Source: Thereva unica
Taxonomy: Eukaryota > Arthropoda > Insecta > Diptera > Therevidae
Direction: 5' to 3'
Length of the DNA stretch: 64,000 nt
NCBI GenBank assembly: GCA_949987705.1
Contig: OX465283.1
Span: 132,582,101-132,646,100, forward strand
Both the position numbers and the translations under genes were made by a program. Below are positions 1 through 10,884 of the stretch, in pieces (position 1 is the stretch's first letter; the number at the start of each line of letters is the position of its first letter). Under the pieces are notes generated by a model that saw nothing but the letters and a program-made list of their open reading frames with translations, did no database searches and was not told the DNA's origin.

Positions 1-1210
1 AAAAGATTTAGCCGAGGTGTAATCCGAAAGCCTTGGTTTGGGTATAAATGTTTTGTTGACGTTCCTTCAGACAGATGGGATATAGCCATCTGCGATGGAG
101 GCCCTGAATATTTGTCAAAATAAGGAAGTGACTAGGTCGCAGCCCTCCTGTAACAGAATGGGATAAATCCCGTCTACTCCAGGGGACTTGTATGGTTTGA
201 ACGATCTAATGGCTTTCCTAATAGCTTTCTGAATAAACACGGTGTTTGTTTCTATCCAGGGAGCTTTATTCACTTTAGAAAGTGGCCTGTTAACTGCCCA
301 GCAGAAGTGGTTTTCCCATTTGAATAAATGGTTGTGGCTGGGAAGTGTGCCTGAAGCCATATTATCAAGGTTTCTTCCTTATCTGTGTGAAAGAGACATC
401 GGTTCTCCTAATAGACTCGAGATCCCCCGATAAGCCCTTTAATAAAATTTTGTGGACTTTTGCCAAGTTTGGAATGTCTTCGACATTCTTTCAGAAATTC
501 CATAAAATTTGCTCGTCTGATTGTCCTGTTATAAGTTGTTAGCGAGCTTTTATAACTCTCCAAGTTGCCGCTCTTCTTGGTGCGTAGAATAGCCTCCCCG
601 TAGCGGATTCCATCATGGAGTTTTCCTATTAATCGTTCTCATCAGGACAGGTCAGTTATTGTTGTAAGCAGCAGTAACCACCTCCGTTAAAAGTCCGCAG
701 ATAGTTCGGAGCCCTTCAATATGCGTTCCTCCCGAAAGTTTCTACAATTCGTATATCTAGTATTTCTATAAACACCCACTCTTTCCACAGACTCTCACAA
801 CATAAAATAAATGTGCCTATGGTCCTAGGACGATGACTCATCTGAGACCCGCCAGTCCATCACGTAAGTGGCAACGTGTTGAGTGGACAGTGTGATGCCT
901 ATAATCCCACGTCTCCTACCGTTGATTTATCCAGTTTAATAGTTAAGAGGTAATCACCCCTCGTATTAACCCCTCTTTCTCACTCCACTACTGCCCCAGG
1001 CATCACGATGGGCGCTCGAATCACATTCGACGAAGATCTGCAGACCTCTCCTGTTGTAGTGACCCACGCTATCCTTCAGTTCTTTGGATGGTGGTGGGTA
1101 CCTGGAATCGTAGGTTTAGGTTTAGAGGGTGAGACTCCGGAGGTTCTATTTTAAAATCGTCGTGCATCACTACTTACCTGAACGGGTGACCCCCTCTACT
1201 GGAAGAGGAC
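1..1210 (-). pseudogene. LINE pol fragment (endonuclease to reverse transcriptase), LOA/R1-like
   Basis: This is the middle of a non-LTR retrotransposon ORF2 read on the minus strand. An APE-type endonuclease C-terminal half comes first: near 988-1040 a CDSSAHRDAWGSSG segment, then near 831-862 MDWRVSDESS followed by DHRHIYF, matching the conserved WHVSDE..LSDHR block. After a linker comes the start of the reverse transcriptase, with YKSPGVDGI at 166-192, the usual fingers motif before the palm. Coding then reaches the window edge (RNVNKTFIPKP-like residues). Several stops and frameshifts separate the blocks, so it is dead. The 5' end fades near 1210. It belongs to the same broad clade as the plus-strand copy at 50.1 kb. 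Clade assignment is from remembered motif style; the domain identity is much firmer. Confidence 0.82.
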
Positions 1211-3280
1211 CCAGAGACCTTGGAGAGAACCTTGGACCTTCACGATGAGGGTAACTAAACACGAAAATTAAGCTTACCGAGCACCATCTTCAACCGCTAT
1301 GTCATCCTATAGTTCCTTTATCTGTACAGCCTATTTTATTTTCTTCTCTACGATAAATGCTACTCTGAACACTTTTCTTCCATTCGGTGATCCACTGGAG
1401 AGTACCTTGTGGGTTTTTAGATCCATTATCCCCCTATGGGTCCATTTGGTTTCTTGAAGTGCTGCGATATTTGTTAAAATTTTTTAGTTCTAATAAAAGC
1501 ACGCGTTCTGTTGAGCGTCCTGAAGTTCCATACTCCAAGATCGATTTCCATATTTCGTTGCCTGAGTGGTTGTCGTTGAGTCCGTCCTGTCCGGAGCATG
1601 CCTTGAAGATTGTGACGAATCCGTTTTTACGATGGAGGGTTTTCAGCCAGTCGTCCAACCCCTAACTTTTTCGCTTCTTTCTGAGGCACGAAAAACTCGC
1701 CTTTCAAATTCCTCTTTTTGTACTCTTGAATAGATAAGAGTATCCAGGGATCACGCGAAGTAAAGTCAACATCTTAGATCGTGTAGACCTTACACTGAGG
1801 CCATTACTACCATTTGACCCGGATGTAGTTAAAATCGGTAAGTGTAGGCACTACCGTACTCTTTTTGGAAGGGGACGTAATTTAGAGGGTAGGGTACGTA
1901 GAGTAATGTACGGGCGGCGCAGTTGTGACTAAGGGGTGCCCGGACACTTGATATACATATTTAGATCTGAGGCATCAGTTATAATTTGAGTTTCACTTGG
2001 TGCAAAAATTAAAAATAAATGATACAAAAATTAACACAAGCATAACTGCACTGCGATTGCGCAATAATCGACTAAATATACTGAAATTGGTGCTAGGCGA
2101 AATCCGCTTGCCTGTTGAACATTCGCTATACTACAAAATACAATGATGCACGATTAGAAACCACATACAATCTCGTAGTTTTTTTAAATTAGTAACACCA
2201 TAACCCAAGTAATAACGTCTTGGCAGATAAAATCCTTGATGAAATTCTCAATTGGACGAACATTTTGAATGAAGCGATTAATTCCACTGCAATAACATAA
2301 ATACGCCATTCCAATCTAATCGAATCAGCTTATAATTAATTCGTTTAAAATTGCAAAATTTACAGCTGATGAATGAATACATCGCCGAGCTGAAACTCAT
2401 CCCTTTGTGTGCCGAAGCTCAGCTTCATTTATGTACATCGAATCTGGAGATTTTATCATCAGAGTTACTTAAGCTACGCCGCGCCGCATAAAGCCTGAAC
2501 TAATTGAGTTTTCCATCCTTAATTAGACTTAAGGTACGAGTGAGTATCTTAATCAAAGAATCGTAAATACTCCTGTATCAATGGAATCATCTCAATCTGA
2601 TAAGGAAAAAGGAAGAATAACTCAGGCTTAAGTACCCATCTTCTTTCGTGCTGGATCTCTTGCTAGACCAATGCTAGTATCGACATAAAAGCATGCATTT
2701 TCAAAATTGTTTTTTTATTTTCAATTCTAAAGAAATTTGTTATTAATTCATTCACAATTACAATATAAGCACGTAATAAAAAAAATTCACACTTCTCTTA
2801 AAGTATATCTCTTCCGCAAAATCAAGCACCAAAATGAAATTCAAAGGAGGTGTTCAATAATCCCCGCACAACAAGTTGTCCGCCGTACCTGTTCAGATAG
2901 CCGCAAGAATCTTGTTATGGCCTTTAATTATGCAAATTCGCGACTTTTGGAACGCAATTAAATTTAATTGGTCATGCGTTTACACAGGCATCAATTAAGG
3001 AAATTTGAATGTCCGTCGTTTGTCAGCGCTGAAAAGAACTTGTAAAGGGCGACTTTCTTATTTATTTCTTTATTTTGTGCAGCAGGTGATAAAACTGTTC
3101 TGTTTGGAGTTTTTTTCATTTACATTGTAGTATAAAAGGAAAAAGCATTATTTTTTCTCAGGTAATAATTTGAAAGTTTCAAAATTAACCGAAAGCAAAA
3201 ATTTGTTAAGAAATTAACATGTATGTAATTACGGTGCTTACAATAAAAATTTAAATTTTACTGAATTTTTGCTAGGTCGA
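1211..3280. other. No recognisable gene
   Basis: AT-rich DNA with no convincing coding region. Opposite-strand open frames at 1387-1665 and 1434-1658 overlap almost completely and neither resembles a known family. The sequence from about 2000 to 3280 is very AT-rich and full of stops. No inverted-repeat termini were seen. Confidence 0.5.
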
Positions 3281-3285
3281 GGTAC

Positions 3286-3480
3286 GAGGGTCGTTCAATA
3301 GGTCCATAGAAAAGGATATAAAGACAAATTATTTTAGGTAGATTTTTTGATAGACTTTATCCAGCGTTTTTAGACTGATAGACTTTATCCCGCGTTTCTT
3401 CTCAACTGTGTAAAAAATTTCGGAGGGTCCTCCAAATAATGAATACTGTGAATGTTGTAATAATTGGCATAAATTGCTCC
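3286..3480 (+). mobile_element. Possible mariner terminal remnant
   Basis: The string GAGGGTCGTTCAATAGGTCC resembles the terminal inverted repeat of several insect mariner elements and follows a TA. Just inside it a 22-bp unit (GATAGACTTTATCC.GCGTTT) occurs twice in tandem near 3348 and 3378. I found no matching right terminus and no transposase, so this may be a solo end. Confidence 0.35.
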
Positions 3481-3794
3481 ATATCCAGATTGCACAGCAA
3501 TTCTTTGTTATTGGCTTAATGCATGAGAACTTTTATTTGCTAAATGACGATGTGCAATAACGACGTATAATACTATCCATTTATCGTTTGTCCTCTTGAT
3601 GTAGATGATTGCGCTTGTATTCCAAAAAAGTATTCCTGTTGGCCAAATTGGCGTTTTAAAGCCCCTGTTCAGATTATACCTTTGCCTCTGGAATGCACTT
3701 TGCTTCGGGTTTGTGGAGCAAAAACGCCAAATCAGCTTTCGAATAGACCTTGAGTTACTCCATTTATAGGAAAGAAGGTGTCTATCTTTCGGTC

Positions 3795-5224
3795 TAGGGA
3801 GTCCAATCCCGCAAACGCCGGATCCCGCAATTGCGGGATCCCGCATCATTTTTGCGGGATCAGTAATGCGGGACTAGACATGCGGGATCCGCGGGATTCG
3901 TGGGATTTGTTATAAGAACCGGGACTTAATAGAGAAATACTAAGAATATTGCCAAGTATTAATAAAAATAGATGTAGGTCCTCCGAATCGACTGATTTGC
4001 AACTGTTTCGTGATCTTGCCCGTGTACGAAAGTGGGAATCCATATATGGGTCGACGATACCGAAACCCATACTGCTCGCGTGTGACTATTATTGCCGATC
4101 GGAAGCGACTTAAGTTGCGCGGTTGCACTTCATCTGAGCTACTTGACATTTTGCCAAAACCTCGTGATTAAAACTAACACCGATTGAACCAAAATGAGAA
4201 CCAAAAAGTACTCGTAAACGGAGGACCTTACACTCCACAAAATTTGGATTCGTTAGTTGATAATATCTGTATATTTATGTGCGTGTATCCAAAGGTGATC
4301 AATTACTGAGTTTCCATGCGGAGTTTACCCTGGGTTAGCTCAGAGCTAGCGCTCATGAAAACAGGTGTTGAGTAAAGTTTCAATAAATCCAAGAAAACTC
4401 CACGAAACACTTCGGATTAAACCGGATTTTGCATATGTGTTTGTTTAAGTGCAAGTGTAAATGTTAAGTTACCCTACGCCTACGGCAGGGGATTCCCTAG
4501 GTGCATTACTCTGTTTCCATGAACCGAGGTAGAGTTTTCGTTGAGTAAATCTTTTTCCATCAAGTTAACTCGATGCTGTTTCCATGACAGCTTTAAGCGA
4601 AAGTAACAGATAAATAATATTACATTGCATCGCCGTTGGTATATGTGCAGTACAGGACACTCAATCACCCACATATACAAAACTCGGCTGAACCGGACTG
4701 GTTAACGAAACTTTACTCAACCTCCTTTTCCATGGGGCCTACTTTGAGAAAACCCTGGGTAAACTCTACAAGGAAACACAGAGCGTAAGGGGACTACCCT
4801 GGCGCTAATTATGTTATATTTCAAACGAACAAATGAGTCAGTCAAAAACAAAGTATTCAGGCCATTTCTAAACTACGCTGAATTACGATCGAATTTTCTA
4901 ACATCGATGATAGCATAAGCTCTGCTGTAATGGAGAGCAATTTCGAAATTAAAATTTATGCTACTATGTAAGAAAATTAAGGGGCACATAGATAGATGTA
5001 AGAAAATTCCAGCGTAGTTCAGAATTGGACGGGATACCTCGTTTGACTGTAGTTTGTTATGCTCTTATTTCATATAATACTTCATAAATTCATGAACATA
5101 ACTATTTAGAACAAAATCTTTGATTTTTTTTGTAGTCCAGCAAATCCCGCGGATTCGCGGGATTGTGGACCTCGATCCCGCGGGATTGCGGGATTGAGAT
5201 TTTGATGCGGGATTGGATTCCCTA
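3795..5224. mobile_element. Non-autonomous hAT-like element with GCGGGAT-rich ends
   Basis: The ends are inverted: TAGGGAGTCCAATCCCGCA on the left and the complement of TAGGGAATCCAATCCCGCA on the right. The 8-bp flanks are tttcggtc (3787-3794) and tttctgac (5225-5232), identical at 6 of 8 positions, as expected for an aged hAT target duplication. Both subterminal zones (about 3800-3925 and 5145-5220) are packed with GCGGGAT in both orientations; hAT transposases are known to bind short repeated subterminal motifs. No transposase is encoded. A separate inverted-repeat element sits inside at 4306-4783. Confidence 0.72.
4306..4783. mobile_element. Inverted-repeat element nested in the hAT-like element
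   Basis: The left end begins CTGAGTTTCCATG and continues through GAGTTTACCCTGGGTT and GAGTAAAGTTTC. The right end is its imperfect reverse complement, giving arms of about 75 bp. The motif TTTCCATG...GAGTAAA recurs internally near 4510-4590. No coding capacity; a MITE-type element of unassigned superfamily. Confidence 0.6.
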
Positions 5225-5665
5225 TTTCTGACATTATTTTCACATCAATTATTATTTTGGCACCAATTGCAAGTCACGAACCACTCGCAGCGAGAGCACT
5301 AAACGCATGTTTGGTCCCAGTTCGATGATGTTACTTTGAATGTACAAACATCGTTATGCGGTATATTTTGCAATATGACTTGTGAAAAAAATTTGCTGTC
5401 TACGGTTGAAACATGCAGCGCGGAAATGGTTTGCTCGCTGTCGTTTTGGTAATTTTGATATAGAAAAAGCAATAACATTCTTGAAAAATTCCAGCAATAT
5501 GGGCATGTTAGCAGTGCCGATATTGGTATTGAGCTAGGAGTTAGGTAAACCGTTGGATATATGAAATCCTCATGAGTCGAGTGTCAAAATCATAGTAGAC
5601 GGAACTGTGATACGTTGCTGTAACACAATTAAATCGACATTGCTAAAACGTCTCATTACCGGAGA

Positions 5666-5853
5666 TTTTTTTTTATGTGAAAGACTAGAGTCTCAGGAAA
5701 GGCCCTTCCTTTATACTGTTGACAATCTATTTTCTTCTTATAGAGTGCGATGTCGAACAACAGCTCTAGTCGGGGAGGTAGGAACTGCCACAACCTTCCC
5801 GCAATATTTTTAGTCCACCTACTCCCAACCATTACTATCGCGACTTTGACATC
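5666..5853 (-). mobile_element. SINE, 3' part (poly-A tail side)
   Basis: Opens with a T-run (5666-5674), the complement of the poly-A tail, followed by ATGTGAAAGACTAGAGTCTC, the same 3' end as the SINEs at 19.6, 42.6 and 56.05 kb. Homology stops at GACTTTGACATC near 5853. The missing tRNA-like half reappears in the correct order and orientation at 6853-7113. Confidence 0.8.
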
Positions 5854-6852
5854 AGTGGCGGTTCGTAAGGTTCAGGATAAGGGAAGCAATGCGCAAGAGA
5901 ACGATATAAGTAAAAGTATCGAAGGCTTCAACTAAAAAAACTGAAAAATAACATATGTACATATAGTGGAGTCAGACAAGAAAATATATGGAATTGTTTC
6001 CGGTCTAAAAAAATTTTATAATATGAACAATAACTGGTTAAAATTTCAGCTCAAAATATCTTATTCAAGTCCTAAATATTGACTTCAAATTTGAAAATTA
6101 ATTGCCCTTTAATTTTTGTGCATCGCATCGATCGTATGAGGTTTTTCCTTTTTTTAATATGTAGTTTCTTTTATGATGGTGAACAAGAAAAATTTTTTAA
6201 ACTTCAAAAAAGTGAAAAAAATCGAATCGCAGTTTTTCGTTAATTTTTTCGAAATATTTTCGCTGCTAGTGGGCCTTTTGCGCCTTTTTTTCAGAGATTC
6301 TGTTGATAATTACAGCCTCCAAAGAGAAAGCCGTTGAAAAACTGCAACTACTACTTTCATCTTATTTAATTTTGGGCCAAACTCTAAAAAAATAGTAACA
6401 ATAAAACCCTGCATACTTCGCTTACATAAAAAATATAATAGAAGCTACAAAGTTATCAGCTTATATTCGATAAACACCGCCTGCCACCCCACTTGAATAA
6501 ACAATAGATAAAGAGAAACTTCAGCTATCCTCGACTTCTTTTTTCTTGACTCAATCTACAAACGAAAATTCATATTTTAAGAAGAGTCAAAAACAAAATT
6601 ACGAAGCAAAATCTTAAGAGCAAATTTAATATTGCTCGAAGCCAGAGCAGATTACCGAAACCAAGCTAACAAAGAGATTTTGGTGGATACAGAAAATTTC
6701 TCTATCTTACTCTTCTCAATTCTCGAAGAAGCTGCGTTTAGCTCAGCTTCTGAGGGTACTGTATTAACGCAAACCTTTGCGTGAGTGTGAGTTCAATTAG
6801 ATTGAATGTGTTGGAGTTTTCACGTTGATTTTCTGTGGCAAAGAAGCTGGAG
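5854..6852. repeat. AT-rich insert between two SINE halves
   Basis: About 1 kb of AT-rich sequence separates the two SINE parts. Part of it (about 5950-6180, including GTCAGACA and AACAATAACTGGTTAAAA) is repeated in diverged form at about 25795-26180, so the insert contains a dispersed repeat. No terminal repeats or coding capacity were recognised. Confidence 0.5.
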
Positions 6853-7113
6853 ACATCGAGAAACAACTCGCTGGAGTATTATGCCTCCTGAAACGAGTTG
6901 AATCTCATCAACCAACCGATGGCATGCGCTTTGGTGGAGCGGGGAAAGGCTAAGGAAGCTATGACTGAAGGAATCAGGAATGTAAAGAGGGAAGAAGAAA
7001 GAAGGAAAGTTATGTAGGTGGGAAAGTGGAAAAGGCGAAGGACCGTGGGGCTGGCCGGGATTCGAACCCGGGACCTCTGGGATAGTAGTCAGGCGCCTTA
7101 CACCTTACGACAA
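6853..7113 (-). mobile_element. SINE, 5' tRNA-like part
   Basis: Read on the minus strand, a tRNA-like head near 7040-7113 is followed by the SINE body. It contains the Pol III B-box-like GGTTCGAATCC type sequence within CCCGGGTTCGAATCCCGG, then body sequence shared with the other copies (AACAACTCGCTGGAGT and AAACGAGTTGAATCTCATCA). The extreme 5' end is degraded, since the A-box side reads differently from the copy at 43.0 kb. Confidence 0.8.
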
Positions 7114-7183
7114 TCGGAATGACGAAAATCACCCCCTCAACCAACTTTCTCGGATTGACGTCTAAAAGTTTTTGTGTGTATAG

Positions 7184-7385
7184 TTGGGACTGGGAGAGGT
7201 ACTTACACTTTTCACATACTATGAGGTACTTACACTCTGTCAGACGATTGATTCACAACTCTTCTATGGAGAACTAAAGAGATTACGCCATTCAATTGAA
7301 CGAAAACGAGTCGGATTGAACGATGTTGTCTTCCATTACGATAACGCCCAACCACATCCAGCATTCATTTGCCAGTTTTGTCAAT
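7184..7385 (+). pseudogene. mariner transposase fragment
   Basis: The frame beginning at 7184 carries LCQTIDSQLFYGELKRL and VVFHYDNAQPH. These correspond to the mariner signature GQTI(N/D)S..Y..QL.RL followed by the second catalytic Asp block (HxDNARPH). The alignment ends shortly after HP, and the remaining open frame to 7504 is not transposase-like. No inverted termini or upstream domain were found, so this is an isolated central fragment. Confidence 0.7.
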
Positions 7386-7504
7386 TTTATCAGTTATGGT
7401 CCAGAAATAGTGCCTGTTCCGAAACATGTATCGGCGAGGCTATTGTACTGCTAGGAAAATATACCTTGTACTTTGCAATCCCGATTTTTTTGGGAAAAAA
7501 ATGA

Positions 7505-8318
7505 AAAAAAAAAAAATGAAAAATAAAATAAAACATAAATAAGTTTGGAAGACGATTTGGGTTTGGTAGCTGAAGATTAGAACGAAAACAAGAAGTAGTA
7601 GCATTTCAGGTCATTGATGAAATTCAAGGATTCAGAAAATACCCTCATATATCCGATAAAAGGATTATACTCGAGGAATGCTGAAGTTTCAACCCGTTTA
7701 TTAGATCTAGGACGTGGTCTGTTTGGATGTTTGAGAAATAAATTGTGGAGAAGATCATCCGAGCATGTAGGCCGGCTAGTGTCACGAAGAGTATGTGAAA
7801 AGTTAGGCCCCCCACCAGCACTTGAGAGCCAAGTGACCTTCAACATTTCTCCAGCATCCCCTAACAAATGTCCCTAATAGCCATACTGTCGAGATTGGGC
7901 GGCGAGGAGCCTGAGCGACCAGCGGTCGGGAGATAATCAGGTAACAACAGTGTTGGTTTTTGGAAGTCAACTTTCGAGAGGTCCCTAGTTGGACTAGATG
8001 ATGAACGCTTTGGAGTGTGTACCTAATTACCGTATCTAAATAATTATATATTACTTCTAATTAGTTAACCTAGCTTAAATTTTTCTTACACTACACTACA
8101 CTTTGTCCCTCTTTAGGTAAACTTGCTTAAATCATACCCGTTAAGGGAAAATTGCTGGTATAGGAATACTACAAGCAAACAAATAATAAAACTACTGTAA
8201 ATCAAAACTTTGTTTATTCTCCTAAAATTATTTATAACACAAAATAACAAAAATAATCATCTTGTTGAGAAAAACTAACAAAATAAAATAAATTCGTAAG
8301 TACGATTTAAGACTATAT
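7505..8318. other. No recognisable gene
   Basis: Two open frames on opposite strands (7577-7867 and 7614-7877) coincide almost exactly, as chance frames do. Neither has a recognisable domain. The rest is AT-rich. Confidence 0.45.
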
Positions 8319-8321
8319 TTA

Positions 8322-9280
8322 GGGTATTCATTTCACTTCGTAAATTCTTCGTATTTGTCGTACTTGTCGTACTTCGTAGTTGTTCGTAGTTTTCGTAGTT
8401 CATTTCCATATATATTTTAACTAGGCCATTTTGTGTGAAGTACAAAGCTACTGAGTTTCTAAAACGGCTTCGTAATTTTAAATTGTCGTAGTTGATGTTG
8501 ACAGTTGTCAGCTGTTTTGAATTATTTAATTGAATTTATTTGTTGTGAATTTAAAAGATTTTCGCTAGCTATCTATTGAAAATAGCTTTATCGATTAATG
8601 CTTCCAATAATTTTTGTTGTGCACCTTTTCTGAATGTTTTCTCAAAAAACAGCCACTTCAAAATATCACATTTTAAAAATGACACTTAGCATTGTATTAA
8701 AATGAACTACAAAAAATATTCAATAAGGGTATTCATTTCACTTCGTAAATTCTTCGTATTTGTCGTACTTCGTAGTTGTTCGTAGTTTTTGTAGTTCATT
8801 TCCATATATTTTTTAACTACGACATTTTGTGTGAAATAAGAAGCTACTGAGTTTCTAAAACGCCTTCGTAATTTTAAATTGTCGTAGTTGATGTTGACAT
8901 TTGTCAGCTGTTTTGAATTATTTAATTGAATTTAATTTCTATGAATTTAAAACATGCCTAGGGAAACATTGAGAACAGCTTTATCGATTAAAGCTTCCAA
9001 TAATTTTTGTTTTTCACTTTTTCTAGGGATTTTCTCAAAAACCAACCTATTTTGAAGGTAAAAATCACACCTTCAATATTACGAAATATGAAAAAAATGA
9101 CCTACGAAAAATATTCAATGTAGCCGTTCATGTCAATTGAACTACGAAGCTACGAAACTACAAAACTACAAAAACTTGAAAAGTGAAATGAATACCCTTA
9201 ATGTAGTCGTTCATGTCAATGGAACTACGAAGCTACGAAACTACAAAACTACAAACATTTGAAAAGTGAAATGAATACCC
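8322..9280. mobile_element. TTA-flanked MITE (outer copy)
   Basis: The left end GGGTATTCATTTCACTT and the right end AAGTGAAATGAATACCC are exact inverse complements, flanked on both sides by TTA (8319-8321 and 9281-9283). Three-base TTA/TAA duplications are typical of PIF/Harbinger. The element would be about 480 bp but is interrupted by a second copy of the same family at 8727-9197. Subterminal DNA is rich in short TTCGTA / TACGAA units in opposite orientations. No coding capacity. Confidence 0.85.
8727..9197. mobile_element. TTA-type MITE (inner copy, inserted in the outer one)
   Basis: A complete 471-bp copy with the same GGGTATTC...GAATACCC ends, flanked by TAA on the left and TTA on the right (one substitution in the duplication). 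It interrupts the outer copy at a position where the inner copy itself reads uninterrupted ATTCAATGTAG, so the order of insertion is clear. Confidence 0.85.
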
Positions 9281-9283
9281 TTA

Positions 9284-10305
9284 TTGTCCTAATTCGTACC
9301 TGAATATTCCTTAATCGTACTTTACAAGATCGGTTTGTAATTGTTACAACAATAATAGTAAGTCGTACTATCTGAACCTTCGCAAAGCACATGTACCCAT
9401 TAAAGCTCTCAAGGCAAACCATAGTCGGGGAAGTTTCTACTTCAGGAGCCCAATAATCGATCTCAACGGGTAACAGGCCAATGAGCGAAGTAGTGAAGGA
9501 CCACCTTCTAGCGGAACTAACCGATGCCAATTCTAGTACCGGCAGACTCCCGGACCTTCTCTAAGCCGACATTGAGGCAAAAATATCAAAGATGTTCACA
9601 CAGACAGATCCAAATCAGACTCGGGTGTAGAAGCTGAAGTATTTTACCCATCAATCAACTTGCAAAAAAGCTTCCACCTGTCTAATTTCGCCAGCAGAAC
9701 TTTTGGCAATAAATACCTGCTTAGGAATGCAGACAAAATCGAGTTTTATATGGAAAATTTCAAGCGAAAACTTGAAACAGATGATTAAAAACAACTTCTG
9801 TGCTGCCAACTCAGTGAGTGCATGAGCCATCCCTACATGGTATTTTGTGGAGTAGCCACTCTTGGCGGGTCAAAGAGCCACATGAGGTTCGCTAGCCGCA
9901 GTTTATCGACCACTGATCTAGGCGATCGAGATATAAAACTTAATTGAATTTGCACTATTATAATATCACTACCATACCGCTCTCTTATTGAAGAACATTT
10001 TTTATCGTCGTACTCTAAAAATTCTTAACGGAAATCCCAAAGTTCAGTTTCTGTCGTATGTCATCAAGTTGAACGAAGATATTTGACATACGCACCAAGA
10101 ATACAATGAACGAACCCGTCATTTCCTAGCCTAACTCAATGGATTTCAGTATCTATTTATTAAATGATAATTTAAATTACAACATATTTTTGTTTACTCA
10201 ATAATTTTTTATACTACCAGGACTTACAGATCTGGATCTATGTTCGTTTAAGTGTGTGATAAATAAATAATTATAAACCAAAAACTGCCAGATTTATGGA
10301 AGGAA
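9284..10305. other. No recognisable gene
   Basis: Mixed composition, with a somewhat GC-richer stretch at 9370-9900. Short open frames exist on both strands, but I recognise no domain or terminal repeat. Confidence 0.4.
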
Positions 10306-10309
10306 CATT

Positions 10310-10590
10310 CGCGGACCACCCAATGCGCTATCGCACAAGGCAAAAGTTTTTGGCCAAGATTTGACGGATGTCAACGGCCAAAAATCGCACTCGTCTGATT
10401 TAGCCCCATGTGAATTTTTTCTCTTGATGAAGCTAAAATGGAAGGCTCGCTAAGGATCCGTTGATGAAAAATTTGCTGAAAATAAGGTCACGAGTTGCCT
10501 GCCGTACTTGTATTGTACTGGATGGGGTCTACTTTGAAAGCTACAAAATAAATTTTGATGAATATCTTCATTTTATGTGTTAAATTTAAT
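10310..10590 (+). pseudogene. mariner transposase C-terminal fragment
   Basis: Translated in shifting frames, this gives SSDLAPCEFFLLMKLKWK, corresponding to the third catalytic block of mariner transposases (SPDLAPCDFFLFPKLK). It is followed by a GSVDE-like segment and a tail resembling DGVYFESYKINFDE, close to the usual DG.YFEG....D end. Frameshifts and stops make it non-functional. It is too far from the 7.2-kb fragment, and separated by MITEs, to say that both came from one copy. Confidence 0.7.
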
Positions 10591-10630
10591 AAATCACAAT
10601 TTTATATAACAGGTATTTGTACATACATAT

Positions 10631-10884
10631 CGAGGGTTTCCTGCCAGAAGGGCGTATCCACAAAATCGCGATTTTGGGCTTATAACTTTTTTTTTTCTTA
10701 GAGTCGTATATTTTTCGTGCCAGAAGGTCGTAAAATGAATAAAAGTATCCAAAACATACGCCTAAAAACATTTATTTTCGATGATAAGCAATATGAAAAA
10801 AAATGCACCCATTTTTTAAATGTTTTTATTGAATCCTCTAAATCCATGTTTTGGTTGATACGCCCTTTTGGCAGGAAACCCTCG
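10631..10884. mobile_element. Palindromic MITE, CGAGGGTTTCCTGCCAGAAG ends
   Basis: About 254 bp with inverted ends of about 30 bp: CGAGGGTTTCCTGCCAGAAG continuing to GGCGTATC, against its reverse complement on the right. The flanks are ...catat and atatgt..., compatible with a TA or AT duplication. A third, internal copy of the CCAGAAGG.CGTA motif lies near 10720. The superfamily is probably Tc1/mariner-like from the TA context, which is inference. Confidence 0.7.

Noticed and set aside
1387..1665. Two coincident open frames as possible LINE ORF1
   Set aside because: No zinc-knuckle or other ORF1 motif, and they occur upstream of the recognisable endonuclease without continuity.
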